Below, piece after piece: positions 36,566 to 45,414 of a stretch of DNA of 64,000 nucleotides. The notes under the pieces were generated by a model that did no database searches, was not told where the DNA came from, and saw nothing but the letters and a program-made list of their open reading frames with translations. A program made the translations under genes and the position numbers. How positions within the stretch are numbered: the stretch's first letter is position 1; the number at the start of each line of letters is the position of its first letter. The DNA comes from JAGVSZ01 sp963747775 (GTDB lineage: Bacteria > Pseudomonadota > Gammaproteobacteria > Burkholderiales > SG8-39), in contig CAVVGT010000001.1 of NCBI GenBank assembly GCA_963747775.1, positions 186,001 through 250,000 on the forward strand, given 5' to 3'.

Positions 36566-37444
36566 TCAGGACGGCTTCTTCAGCATCGGGAATCCCAGCC
36601 GCTCGCGCGACTCGTAATAGGCCTGCGCCGCGGCGCGGGCGAGCGCGCGCACGCGCGCGATGTACCCGGCGCGCTCGGTGGTCGAGATCGCGCCGCGCGC
36701 ATCGAGCAGGTTGAACGCGTGCGAGCACTTCATGACCATCTCGTAGCCCGGCAGGGTGAGCCCACGCTCGAGGAGCCGTTTCGCCTCGCGCTCGAAGCCG
36801 TCGAACTGTCCGAGCTGCCACTGCGGGTCGCTCTCCTCGAAGTTGTACCGGGACTGCTCGACCTCGTTCTGGTGGAACACGTCCCCGTACGTCACGCCCG
36901 GCGCCCACACCAGGTCGAAGACGTTCTCCACGCCTTGCAGGTACATCGCGAGTCGCTCGAGGCCGTACGTGATCTCGCCCAGCACCGGTTTGCACGGCAG
37001 CGAACCGACCTCCTGAAAATAGGTGAACTGCGTCACCTCCATGCCGTCGAGCCACACCTCCCAGCCGAGTCCCCACGCACCGAGGGTCGGCGACTCCCAG
37101 TCGTCTTCCACGAAGCGGATGTCGTGCTCGGCGGGATCGACGCCGAGGGCGCGCAGGCTGTCGAGGTACAGATCCTGAATGTTGTCGGGCGAGGGCTTGA
37201 GCACCACCTGGTACTGGTAGTAGTGCTGCAGGCGGTTCGGATTCTCGCCGTAGCGGCCGTCCTTCGGGCGGCGCGACGGCTGCACATAGGCGGCGTTCCA
37301 GGGCTCGGGGCCGATCGCGCGCAGGAACGTCGCAGTGTGGAACGTCCCTGCGCCGACCTCCATGTCGTAGGGCTGGAGGAGCACGCACCCCCGGTCGCCC
37401 CAGAAAGTCTGGAGGCGGAGAATGAGGTCCTGGAAATTCTGCAT
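36566..37444 (-). CDS. glyQ: Glycyl-tRNA synthetase alpha subunit
   Basis: A 292-residue class II catalytic subunit. MQNFQDLILRLQTFWGDRGC at the start, QPYDMEVGAGTFHTATFLRA, RYGENPNRLQHYYQYQVVLK (motif 2) and ITYGLERLAMYLQGV (motif 3) are unmistakable. Start set at 37444 by homology, although the frame is open further upstream. Forms an operon with glyS. Confidence 0.97.
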   Translation of the reverse strand: MQNFQDLILRLQTFWGDRGCVLLQPYDMEVGAGTFHTATFLRAIGPEPWNAAYVQPSRRPKDGRYGENPNRLQHYYQYQVVLKPSPDNIQDLYLDSLRALGVDPAEHDIRFVEDDWESPTLGAWGLGWEVWLDGMEVTQFTYFQEVGSLPCKPVLGEITYGLERLAMYLQGVENVFDLVWAPGVTYGDVFHQNEVEQSRYNFEESDPQWQLGQFDGFEREAKRLLERGLTLPGYEMVMKCSHAFNLLDARGAISTTERAGYIARVRALARAAAQAYYESRERLGFPMLKKPS

Positions 37445-37490
37445 GATCGACCGGGGCGCCCGTACCGTCGGGCGCCGGAAAGGGCGCAAT

Positions 37491-37520
37491 TCTACAGGCA
37501 GGCGCGGTGCGCGCTATAGT
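37491..37520 (+). promoter_or_regulatory. Candidate promoter for the phthalate-decarboxylase-like gene
   Basis: TATAGT (37515-37520) matches the -10 consensus at 5 of 6 positions; TCTACA (37491-37496), 18 bp upstream, matches -35 at 4 of 6. The start codon is 40 bp downstream of the -10. Confidence 0.35.
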
Positions 37521-37559
37521 CCGCGCGACCCGGCGGCTGACTCACTTCGGAGGGACGAC

Positions 37560-38543
37560 GTGTCCGCGCTGCCTCTCACGCTCGCGATCGGAGACTACGA
37601 CCACGTGCGCGACCTCGCGCTCGGCGTGGTCCGTCCCGAGGGCATCGATCTCAACGTCCTCAACCTCCCGGTCGAGGAGATCTTCTTCCGCTTCACCAAG
37701 CATCGCGAGTGGGACGTCTCCGAGATGTCGTTCGCGAAGGTCGTCTCGCTCCTGTCGCAGGACGACCGCAGCATCGTGCCGCTGCCCGTGTTCGTCTCGC
37801 GCGTGTTCCGGCTGTCGTCGATCTACGTCCGGGCCGAAGGGCCGGTGCAAGCCCCGGCGGACCTGCGCGGCAAGCGCATTGGCGTGCCGGAGTGGGCGCA
37901 GACCGCCGCGATCTACAGTCGCGGCTATATCGTTCACGAGCTCGGCATTCCGCTCGCGTCGATCGAGTGGGTGCAGGCGGGCGTCCACGAATCCGGGCGC
38001 ATCGAGAAGGTTGCGCTCAAGCTGCCCCCCGCCGTGCGGCTGCAGCGCGAGCCCGATAAGACGCTGAACGGCATGCTGCTCGCGGGCGAGCTCGACGCGG
38101 TGCTCTCCGCGCGGCCGCCGCCCGCGTTCGCGGAAGGGCGGATTGTGCGGCTCTATCCGGAGTACCGTGACGCCGAAGAGGCGTGGTTCCGCAAAACCGG
38201 CATATTTCCGATCATGCACGTCGTAGCGCTGCGCCGCGACGTGTTCGACCGCGATCCGTGGGTGGCGATGAACCTGGTCAAGGCCTTCGAGGATGCGAAG
38301 CGCCGCTCACTCGCGCGGCTCGGCGACATCACCGCCTCGCACGCGCCGCTCGCCTGGCTCGGCGACTACGTCGCGCGCCTGCGCGAGCTCTTCGGCGACG
38401 ATCCGTTCCCCTACGGCGTCGAACCCAACCGGCGCACGCTCGACGCGTTCCTGCAGTACGCGTTCGAGCAGGGCGTCTGCCACCGCCTGCTCGAGGCCGA
38501 GACGCTCTTTCCCGAGCAGGTCCGTACGCAGTTCCGCATCTGA
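37560..38543 (+). CDS. 4,5-dihydroxyphthalate decarboxylase-like / periplasmic-binding-fold protein
   Basis: A 327-residue protein from a GTG start with a GGAGG ribosome binding site. LTLAIGDYDHVRDLALGVVR at the N-terminus, the segment SEMSFAKVVSLLSQDD, and ADLRGKRIGVPEWAQTAAIY are typical of proteins annotated as 4,5-dihydroxyphthalate decarboxylase, which share the NMT1/type-2 solute-binding fold. There is no signal peptide or lipobox, so it is probably cytoplasmic and more likely an enzyme or ligand sensor than a transport receptor. It is followed 8 bp later by a ThDP enzyme. Substrate unknown. Confidence 0.78.
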   Translation: MSALPLTLAIGDYDHVRDLALGVVRPEGIDLNVLNLPVEEIFFRFTKHREWDVSEMSFAKVVSLLSQDDRSIVPLPVFVSRVFRLSSIYVRAEGPVQAPADLRGKRIGVPEWAQTAAIYSRGYIVHELGIPLASIEWVQAGVHESGRIEKVALKLPPAVRLQREPDKTLNGMLLAGELDAVLSARPPPAFAEGRIVRLYPEYRDAEEAWFRKTGIFPIMHVVALRRDVFDRDPWVAMNLVKAFEDAKRRSLARLGDITASHAPLAWLGDYVARLRELFGDDPFPYGVEPNRRTLDAFLQYAFEQGVCHRLLEAETLFPEQVRTQFRI

Positions 38544-38551
38544 GCACAGCC

Positions 38552-40360
38552 ATGGACATGGACAAACGCGCAGTTTCGAGCCCGATCCAGGAGGAGAAGC
38601 CGGCGCCGACGACCGACGCGCCGAGTTATTGGGGCAGCGACGCAGTTGCGGCGGCGATTCGCGCGCTCGACATCCCGTTCATCGCGCTCAATCCCGGCGC
38701 GAGCTTCCGGGGGCTGCACGACAGCCTCGTCAACTATCTCGGCAACGAGCGCCCGCAGATGCTGCTGTGCTTGCACGAGGAGCACGCGGTCGGGATCGCG
38801 CACGGCTACTACCGGGTGACGGGCCGCATGATGGCAGCGGCGGTGCATGCGAACGTCGGGCTGATGCACGCGACCATGCCGATCTTCAACGCCTGGTGCG
38901 ATCGCGCGCCGGTGCTCGTGCTGGGCGCCACCGGACCGGTGGACGCGGCGCAGCGCCGGCCGTGGATCGACTGGATCCACACGGCGCGCGACCAGGGCGC
39001 GCTGGTGCGCGACTACACGAAGTGGGACGACCAGCCCGCGTCCGCGGCCGCGGCGCAGGAGTCGATCTTGCGTGCGGCGCTGCTCGCAAATACGGCGCCG
39101 CGCGGGCCGGTCTACGTCTGCCTCGACGCCGGTCTGCAGGAGGCGCGGCTCGCAGCGCTGCCCGCCGTGCCCGATGTCACGCGCTTCGCTCCGCCGCCCG
39201 CGGCGCAGCCTGCGCCCGAGACGCTCGCGCACGCCGCGCGGCTGCTCGACGGTGCGCGGCGCCCCGTGATCCTCGCCGGCCGCGTCGGCCGCGGCGAGCG
39301 GGCGTGGCACGAGCGCGTGGCACTCGCCGAGAAGCTCGGCGCGCGCGTGCTCACCGACATCAAGCAGGCGGCGGCGTTTCCCACCGACCACCCATTGCAC
39401 GCAGTTCCCGCGGCGACGTTCCTCTCTCCGGCGGGGGCGGAAATTCTGCGCGCGGCCGACGTGATTCTCAGCCTCGACTGGAACGACCTCGCCGGAACCC
39501 TGAAGACCGCCTTCGGCGCCGCACCGGTCGCTGCCAGGATCATTCAAGCCTCGGTCGATCTTCACGCCCATCGCGGCTGGAGCATGGACCACCAGGGGTT
39601 GCCGCCCGTCGACAGCCACCTGCTCGCGGAGCCGGACGTCGTCGTGCCGTTGCTGCTCACCGCGACGACGCGCACCACGCCGGCGTCGGTGCCGGCGAAG
39701 CCCGCGGCGCCGGCGGCCGCGCCGGCAGGCGGCGAGATCACGGTCGCGAGCCTCGCCGCCGCGTTGAACGGGGCCCTCGGCGACGCGCCGGCGTGCTTCA
39801 TCCGCCTACCGCTCAGCTGGAGCGGCGAGTACCGGCACTTCCGCCACCCGCTCGACTTCATCGGCTACGACGGTGGCGCCGGCATCGGATCCGGGCCGGG
39901 AATGGCGGTCGGCGCGGCGCTCGCGCTGCGCGGGTCGGGACGCATCCCGGTCGCGCTGACGGGCGATGGCGACTTCCTGATGGGCGTCACCGCGCTCTGG
40001 ACCGCGACCCACTATCGGATTCCGCTGCTTGTGGTGGTGGCCAACAACCGCTCGTTCTTCAATGACGAACTGCACCAGGAACGCGTGGCGCGCACTCGCG
40101 GGCGGCCCGTCGAGAACCGCTGGATCGGGCAGCGGATCGCCACACCGGACATCGACCTCGCGGCAATGGGGCGTGCGCAGGGCGCGCTCGGCTTCGGTCC
40201 GGTGACGGAGCCCGCGGAAATCGCTAACGCGCTGCGCGAGGCGATCGATGCGGTGCGCGGCGGCGCGGTGGCGGTCGTCGACGTGCGCGTCGCGGCCGGC
40301 TACGCGGGCGCCATGGCGGCCGGCATGATGCGCACGGGAAAGGCCGAAGGCAAGTCGTGA
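38552..40360 (+). CDS. Thiamine-diphosphate-dependent enzyme (acetolactate synthase/benzoylformate decarboxylase-like)
   Basis: A 602-residue ThDP enzyme. The N-terminal Pyr domain has CLHEEHAVGIAHGYYRVTG, with the Glu that activates the cofactor. A central domain follows (GARRPVILAGRVGRGERA). The C-terminal PP domain carries GDGDFLMGVTALWTATHYR ending at NN, the metal/ThDP signature, with YDGGAGIGSGPGMAVGAA before it. The Ala/Pro-rich linker (TPASVPAKPAAPAAAPAGG) before the PP domain is unusual. Likely a 2-oxo-acid decarboxylase or carboligase. The next gene overlaps its stop (GTGA), so the three genes form an operon. Confidence 0.85.
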   Translation: MDMDKRAVSSPIQEEKPAPTTDAPSYWGSDAVAAAIRALDIPFIALNPGASFRGLHDSLVNYLGNERPQMLLCLHEEHAVGIAHGYYRVTGRMMAAAVHANVGLMHATMPIFNAWCDRAPVLVLGATGPVDAAQRRPWIDWIHTARDQGALVRDYTKWDDQPASAAAAQESILRAALLANTAPRGPVYVCLDAGLQEARLAALPAVPDVTRFAPPPAAQPAPETLAHAARLLDGARRPVILAGRVGRGERAWHERVALAEKLGARVLTDIKQAAAFPTDHPLHAVPAATFLSPAGAEILRAADVILSLDWNDLAGTLKTAFGAAPVAARIIQASVDLHAHRGWSMDHQGLPPVDSHLLAEPDVVVPLLLTATTRTTPASVPAKPAAPAAAPAGGEITVASLAAALNGALGDAPACFIRLPLSWSGEYRHFRHPLDFIGYDGGAGIGSGPGMAVGAALALRGSGRIPVALTGDGDFLMGVTALWTATHYRIPLLVVVANNRSFFNDELHQERVARTRGRPVENRWIGQRIATPDIDLAAMGRAQGALGFGPVTEPAEIANALREAIDAVRGGAVAVVDVRVAAGYAGAMAAGMMRTGKAEGKS

Positions 40361-41325
40361 CGATTGCGCGCATCGCCGCCGCCGCGCTCGCTAGCGTGCT
40401 GCTCGCGTTCGCCGCCGTTTCTTCCGCGCAGTATCCGACGCGGACCGTGCGGATCGTCGTGACGATCCCGCCGGGTGGCGCGCCCGACCTGACCGCGCGC
40501 ATCGTCGGGGAGAAGCTCTCCACCGCGTTCGGACAACCCGTGGTGATCGAGAATCGCCCCGGCGCGAACGGCAACACCGCCGCCGAGCAGGTAGCAAAGA
40601 GCGCACCCGACGGGTACACGCTGCTCCTCGCGGCGGACTCGCTCCTCGCGATCAACCCGCACGTCTACAGCCGCATGCCGATCGACGCGCTGCGCGACCT
40701 CGTGCCGGTCGCCTCGCTCGTGTCGAACATGTTCGTGCTGTCGGTGAACCCGGCGCTGCCGGTCGCCACCTTTCAGGAGTTCATCGAGTACGCGCGCAAG
40801 GCGAACCCGCCGCTCACCTACGCGTCGGGCGGCAACGGCAGCCAGCACCAGTTCATGATGGAGGCGCTGAAGCAGCGCGCGGGCGTGAGCCTAGTGCACG
40901 TGCCCTACAAAGGCGGCGCGCCCGCGACGACGGCGACGGTGGCCGGCGAGGTCGCCGCGATGTTCGCGGGCACTTCGACGGGGCCTCAGATCCGGGCGGG
41001 TAGGCTGCGCGCGCTGGCCGTGACGGGCGCGCATCGATCGGACCTCTTCCCGGAGCTCCCGACGATCGGGGAGTTCTACCCCGGCTACGAGATGACGATC
41101 TGGCTGGGGTTGTTCGCACCGGCCGGCACTCCGGAGGCGGTCCTCGCACGATTGCGCGAGGAGATCGCAAAAACGCTCGCGTCGCCGGACGTGAAGGAGA
41201 AACTCGCCCGGGCCGGCGGCCTGCAGCCGTTCGCCACGTCGCCCGCCGAGTTCTCGGCGCTGATCCTGCGCGACTACGACAAGTACGGAAAGCTGGTGCG
41301 CGAGATTGGCATTCGCGCGGACTAG
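40357..41325 (+). CDS. Bug-family (TctC-like) tripartite tricarboxylate transporter solute-binding protein
   Basis: A 322-residue exported protein. The signal peptide MTIARIAAAALASVLLAFAA ends at VSSA, and mature QYPTRTVRIVVTIPPGG is the family signature; ENRPGANGNTAAEQVAKS and HVPYKGGAPATTATVAGEV follow. Bug proteins capture carboxylates or aromatic acids in the periplasm and are highly expanded in Burkholderiales. The start GTG overlaps the ThDP gene stop. No TctA/TctB membrane subunits are nearby, as is common for orphan Bug proteins. Confidence 0.92.
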   Translation: MTIARIAAAALASVLLAFAAVSSAQYPTRTVRIVVTIPPGGAPDLTARIVGEKLSTAFGQPVVIENRPGANGNTAAEQVAKSAPDGYTLLLAADSLLAINPHVYSRMPIDALRDLVPVASLVSNMFVLSVNPALPVATFQEFIEYARKANPPLTYASGGNGSQHQFMMEALKQRAGVSLVHVPYKGGAPATTATVAGEVAAMFAGTSTGPQIRAGRLRALAVTGAHRSDLFPELPTIGEFYPGYEMTIWLGLFAPAGTPEAVLARLREEIAKTLASPDVKEKLARAGGLQPFATSPAEFSALILRDYDKYGKLVREIGIRAD

Positions 41326-41455
41326 GGAAAGACCGGGTCACGCTCGGGGTTTCGCGAGGCAGCGCAGCTGGATGAGCGCGGACAACAACCGACAACGCGT
41401 TAGGCGACCCGAATTCGCGCTAGCGTTCGCCGAAAGGCGCGGAGAGTTTCTCCAG

Positions 41456-42124
41456 CTAGCCGATGTGCTGCCTGAAGAAAGCGAGCGTGCGTTCGCGCGC
41501 GCGCTTCGCGCTTTCGGCGTGATACGAGCCGCGCTGGTCGCAGTTGAAGCCGTGCCCGGCCGGGTAGATGTGGAACGCGAGCTCGGGCCGCGCCGTCTTT
41601 AGCGCCTGCACCTGGTCGATCGGGATCGCGTGGTCGGTCTCGCCGAAGTGGAACAGGACCGGGCAGCGCGGCTCGAGGTCCTTGTTCGCGAGTATCCCGC
41701 CGCCGTAGTAGGGCGACGAGCAGGCCAGCCCGTCGAGCTTTGCGGCCGACACCCACGCCACCGTGCCGCCCCAGCAATAGCCGACGATCCCGATCTTGCC
41801 GAATGAGGCAATCGTTTTCATTGCCGCGGCGACATCCTTGAGCGCATCGTCCATCGACATCTTCTGCATCAGCGCCCGCCCGCGCTCGATCTCCGGCTGC
41901 GAATAACCGATGTCCAGGCCGCGTTCCACGCGGTCGAACAGAGCTGGCGCAATCGCCACATAGCCGTCCGTCGCGAAGCCGTCGGCCACGCTGCGGATAT
42001 GGCTGTTGACGCCGAAAATCTCCTGCACCACGACGAGGCCGCCGCGCGGCTTGGCGGGCGGGTCGGCGCGATAGGCGGCGAAGCGATGGCCGTCGGCGGC
42101 CGCGAGCTCGAGAGAGGCGCCCAT
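41456..42124 (-). CDS. Dienelactone hydrolase family protein
   Basis: A 222-residue alpha/beta hydrolase. VVVQEIFGVNSHIRSVADGF is the family start, GYCWGG carries the nucleophile Cys117, FGETDHAIP the Asp, and YPAGHGFNCD the His. The dienelactone-hydrolase family cleaves carboxymethylenebutenolide and other lactones or esters. Convergent with the Bug gene across 130 bp that holds no clear terminator. No chlorocatechol pathway genes are near, so the substrate is open. Confidence 0.88.
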   Translation of the reverse strand: MGASLELAAADGHRFAAYRADPPAKPRGGLVVVQEIFGVNSHIRSVADGFATDGYVAIAPALFDRVERGLDIGYSQPEIERGRALMQKMSMDDALKDVAAAMKTIASFGKIGIVGYCWGGTVAWVSAAKLDGLACSSPYYGGGILANKDLEPRCPVLFHFGETDHAIPIDQVQALKTARPELAFHIYPAGHGFNCDQRGSYHAESAKRARERTLAFFRQHIG

Positions 42125-42193
42125 GGGAACAGCGCTCCGCGCACGCGGACGCCGCGGCGTCGCGTGCGCTCAGGGGGAGATTGAGGAAACGGG

Positions 42194-42400
42194 CTAGTGG
42201 TGCGAGTCGGGCACGAGCTTGCGCTCGAGCAGGTTGATCTGGTCTTTCAGGAACAGCTTCTTCTTCTTCAGTCGGTGCAGCTGCTCGTCTTCGAAAATCT
42301 TGCTTTCTTCCATCCTACAGATTGCGGCGTCGAGATCGTGGTGTTCCAGTCGCAGCGTGGTGATCTTCTCCTTTAGCGACTCGATCTCTGTCTCGGTCAT
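42194..42400 (-). CDS. YdcH-like (DUF465) small protein
   Basis: A 68-residue coiled-coil protein: MTETEIESLKEKITTLRLEH at the start and LHRLKKKKLFLKDQINLLE near the end, the DUF465 pattern. Its function is unknown; it is a common single gene in betaproteobacteria. Confidence 0.85.
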   Translation of the reverse strand: MTETEIESLKEKITTLRLEHHDLDAAICRMEESKIFEDEQLHRLKKKKLFLKDQINLLERKLVPDSHH

Positions 42401-42513
42401 GGCGCCTCCTCTAAAACGAATGGGGGAAGGGAACGGGCCCGCAGCGTACACCGCCGCACCGCGCGAATGAGTGTACTCCTCGTGCCTCCGACCGGGGCAA
42501 GCCCGATCGCGTT

Positions 42514-42548
42514 TTGCCACCCCGGGGCCACGGCCCGGGCGGTGGCAA
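42514..42548. other. Strong imperfect hairpin downstream of lnt
   Basis: TTGCCACC (42514-42521) pairs with GGTGGCAA (42541-42548), and GGGCC-type bases inside extend the stem past a 2-base bulge (CCGGG against CCCGG). It lies 65 bp past the lnt stop on the minus strand and 114 bp before the YdcH gene. No T-run follows on either strand, so it is a candidate structured 3' end or attenuator, not a classical terminator. Confidence 0.5.
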
Positions 42549-42612
42549 TCCCGCCCATGCTGCACCGCCCACCCGCTGGCCACGCGCAGGCCGACGTGCG
42601 CAAGTCCTCGAC

Positions 42613-44127
42613 TTATTTTGGATTTTTCGGACTGTGGCGGGCGAAGCCGACCGCCGCCGCAGCGACGAGCAGGGCGGCCGCCACCACGGGCAGGTTGCCG
42701 GCGCGGACGTACGGTGTTGCGCCCTCGTATCCCTGGACGCTGGCCTCCAACACACCCGCGCTGAAGGAAGGGAGCCGCCCGACAACGGCGCCGCGCGGGT
42801 CGATGACCGCGGTCACCCCGGTATTGGTCGCGCGGAGCATGGTCCGCCCGGTCTCGATCGAGCGCATGCGCGCGATGCGCAGGTGCTGCGCGGGCGCGAG
42901 CGAGTCGCCGAACCAGGCGACGTTGCTCACGTTGGCGAGCAGCGTCGCCTCGGGGAGCTGGCGGATGATCTCCGGCCCGAACGCGTCCTCGTAGCAGACG
43001 TTCAGCGCGACGCGCTGGTGCGCGAGCTTCAGCGGACGCTGCCCCTCCGACCCGCGCGAGAAGTCCGAGAGCGGAACCTTGAGCACCGCCACGATCCAGC
43101 CGAACCCTGGCGGCACGAACTCGCCGAACGGCACGAGGTGCGACTTGGCGTAGCCCTGAGTCGGCGACGTCCCGAGGCTGACGACCGCGTTGTAGTAGCC
43201 CCGCTCGGCTTCCAGTACCGGCACGCCCAGCAGCAGATCGCCATCGCGTGCTGCGGCACGCCGCTTCAGGCGCGCGACGTAATCCGGGTCCACCTCGTGG
43301 AGAAAGCGCGGGATCGCGATCTCCGGCAGGATGATCAGGCGCCCGGTGGACCCCTCGACCAGCCGGGCGTAGGTTTCGAGCGTGGATTCGTAGCGCCCGT
43401 CCACGAACTTCAGTTCCTGCGGGATGTTCCCCTGCACGAGGCTCACCGCGAGCGGCTCGCCTACGGGCATCGTCCACTCGACCCCGCGCAGTGCCCAGCC
43501 CGACGCGCCGATCACGACCAGCACGCCGGCCGCCACGGCCCGGGCGCGCCGCGCGCCGGCGCACGTGAGCGCCGCCAGTGCGCCCGCCGCGACCGCGGCG
43601 AGACAGGACACGCCGAGCACGCCGAGGATCGGCGCGAACCCGGCGAGCGGGCCGTCGACCTGCGAGTAGCCGAGCGCGAGCCACGGAAAACCGGTGAAGA
43701 GCCACGAGCGCACCCACTCCGCGAGGGTCCAGAGCGCCGGTATTACGAGCATGAGGCGCAGCGGCAGCGCCGCCGGAAAACGTGCCTGGAGGTAACCGAC
43801 GGCCGCGGGAAACAGTGCCAAGTAAAGACAGAAAAGCAGCGTCGCGGTCGCAGCGAGCGGCGCGGGCATCAGGCCGAAGTCGTGCAGGCTGACGTAGACC
43901 CAGCTCACGCCGACGAGAAACAGTCCCGCGCCGAAGGCGAAGCCGAGCCCGGCGGCCGTCCGCGGCGCGCTCGTCCGCGCCCAGGTGACGAACAGCAGGC
44001 CGAGCGCGAGCAGCGGGAGCGGAAACAGGTTCCAGTCGCCGAAGCCCGCGACCGACCCACCTCCGGCCACCGCAGCAGCGACCAGCCAGCGCGGGCCGGC
44101 GCCGGGACCGGCGGGCACGCCACTCAC
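42613..44127 (-). CDS. lnt: Apolipoprotein N-acyltransferase
   Basis: A 504-residue inner-membrane enzyme that adds the third acyl chain to lipoproteins. Several N-terminal membrane helices (LLFVTWARTSAPRTAAG, ATLLFCLYLALFPAAVGYL) precede a nitrilase-type domain: VQGNIPQELKF, ILPEIAIPRFLHEV (catalytic Glu) and ALNVCYEDAFGPEI (catalytic Cys). The GTG start overlaps the corC stop (GTGA). Part of the miaB-phoH-ybeY-corC-lnt cluster. Confidence 0.95.
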   Translation of the reverse strand: MSGVPAGPGAGPRWLVAAAVAGGGSVAGFGDWNLFPLPLLALGLLFVTWARTSAPRTAAGLGFAFGAGLFLVGVSWVYVSLHDFGLMPAPLAATATLLFCLYLALFPAAVGYLQARFPAALPLRLMLVIPALWTLAEWVRSWLFTGFPWLALGYSQVDGPLAGFAPILGVLGVSCLAAVAAGALAALTCAGARRARAVAAGVLVVIGASGWALRGVEWTMPVGEPLAVSLVQGNIPQELKFVDGRYESTLETYARLVEGSTGRLIILPEIAIPRFLHEVDPDYVARLKRRAAARDGDLLLGVPVLEAERGYYNAVVSLGTSPTQGYAKSHLVPFGEFVPPGFGWIVAVLKVPLSDFSRGSEGQRPLKLAHQRVALNVCYEDAFGPEIIRQLPEATLLANVSNVAWFGDSLAPAQHLRIARMRSIETGRTMLRATNTGVTAVIDPRGAVVGRLPSFSAGVLEASVQGYEGATPYVRAGNLPVVAAALLVAAAAVGFARHSPKNPK

Positions 44128-44966
44128 ACTGCCGACTCCGGAACTCTCTCGACCTGCAGCACGTACAGGCGGCGGCTGTCGGCGCGCAGCACGGTGAGCT
44201 TCAGCCCCTCGATCACGATCGTCTCGCCGCGCTTCGGCAGATGGCCGAAGCGGTGGATGACGAGCCCGCCGATCGTGTCGTACTCCTCGTCCGGGAACGT
44301 CGTGCCGAACACCTGGTTGAAGTCGGCGATCTCGGTCGGCGCCTTCACCCGCCAGCGGCCGCCCTTCTCGCGGCGCACGTTGTCCTCGAGCTCGTCGAAG
44401 TCGTACTCGTCCTCGATGTCGCCGACGATCTGCTCGAGCACGTCCTCGATCGTGACGAGACCCGCGACGCCGCCGTACTCGTCGACGACGATCGCCATGT
44501 GGTTGCGGTTCTTGCGGAACTCGTGCAGCAGCACGTTCAGGCGCTTGGACTCGGGCACGAACACCGCGGGCCGCAGCATCTGGCGCACGTTGAACTCCTC
44601 CTCGCCCGCGTAGTAGCGCAGCAGGTCCTTGGCGAGCAGGATACCGATCACGTCGTCGCGGTCGCGGTCGATCACCGGGAAGCGCGAGTGCCCGGTACCG
44701 ATGACCGACGGGATGAACCGGTCCGGCGTGTCGTTGATGTCGATCACGTCCATCTGCGCGCGCGGGATCATCACCTCGCGCACCTTCATCTCCGAGACCT
44801 GCAGCGCGCCCTCGATCATCGACAGCGCCTCGCCGTCGAGCAGATTGCGGCTGTGCGCCGAGCGCAGGAGCTCGACCAGATGCTCGCGATCCTCCGGCTC
44901 CCGCATCAGCAACGCGCCGAGGCGGTCGAGCCAGGAGGGCTTGCGATTAGGCGGCGCGTCGTCCAT
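44124..44966 (-). CDS. corC: CorC/YbeX CBS-domain protein (magnesium/cobalt efflux-associated)
   Basis: A 280-residue protein. REVMIPRAQMDVIDINDTPD begins a pair of CBS domains (GTGHSRFPVIDRDRDDVIGI and VVDEYGGVAGLVTIEDVLEQ), followed by a C-terminal transporter-associated domain (GGLVIHRFGHLPKRGETIVI). No membrane helices, unlike the related CorB. Linked with ybeY and lnt as in E. coli; the function relates to ribosome maintenance and divalent cation homeostasis by family knowledge. Its first 20 bp overlap ybeY. Confidence 0.93.
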   Translation of the reverse strand: MDDAPPNRKPSWLDRLGALLMREPEDREHLVELLRSAHSRNLLDGEALSMIEGALQVSEMKVREVMIPRAQMDVIDINDTPDRFIPSVIGTGHSRFPVIDRDRDDVIGILLAKDLLRYYAGEEEFNVRQMLRPAVFVPESKRLNVLLHEFRKNRNHMAIVVDEYGGVAGLVTIEDVLEQIVGDIEDEYDFDELEDNVRREKGGRWRVKAPTEIADFNQVFGTTFPDEEYDTIGGLVIHRFGHLPKRGETIVIEGLKLTVLRADSRRLYVLQVERVPESAV

Positions 44967-45414
44967 GCGGATCCCCGAACCCCAGCCGCGCGAGGATTGC
45001 CCCCTCGCGCGCCTCCATCCGCCCCGCATCGCGGTCGCGCTCGTGGTCGTAGCCCTGGAGATGCAGCGCGCCGTGCACCGCCAGGTGCGCGTAGCGCGCC
45101 CGCCGGGCCAGCCCGTGCGCGCGCGCTTCCCGCGCGATCACCGGTGCGCAGAGGACGATGTCGCCCTCGAGCGCGCCCCCGCGCGCCGCGCTATAGACGA
45201 AGGTCAGCACGTTGGCCGGATAGTCGCGGCCGCGAAATTCGCGGTTGAGACGCCGCCCCTCCGCAGCGCCGACGAAGCGGACTGTGATGCGCGCGCCGCG
45301 CTCCAATGCGGCACCGAGCCAGTGTGCGATGCTGCGTCTCGCCGGCAGCCCGGCGCGGGGCGCCGCGTACTGCACGGCGAGCTCGAGTCGGGCGGGCGCA
45401 TCAGCCTTCGTCAC
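44947..45414 (-). CDS. ybeY: Endoribonuclease YbeY (rRNA maturation)
   Basis: A 155-residue zinc-dependent RNase. VHGALHLQGYDHERDRDAG is the H-x3-H-x5-H metal signature, and ANVLTFVYSA is the family core. It matures 16S rRNA and guards ribosome quality. It overlaps phoH upstream by 14 bp and corC downstream by 20 bp. Confidence 0.94.
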   Translation of the reverse strand: MTKADAPARLELAVQYAAPRAGLPARRSIAHWLGAALERGARITVRFVGAAEGRRLNREFRGRDYPANVLTFVYSAARGGALEGDIVLCAPVIAREARAHGLARRARYAHLAVHGALHLQGYDHERDRDAGRMEAREGAILARLGFGDPHGRRAA

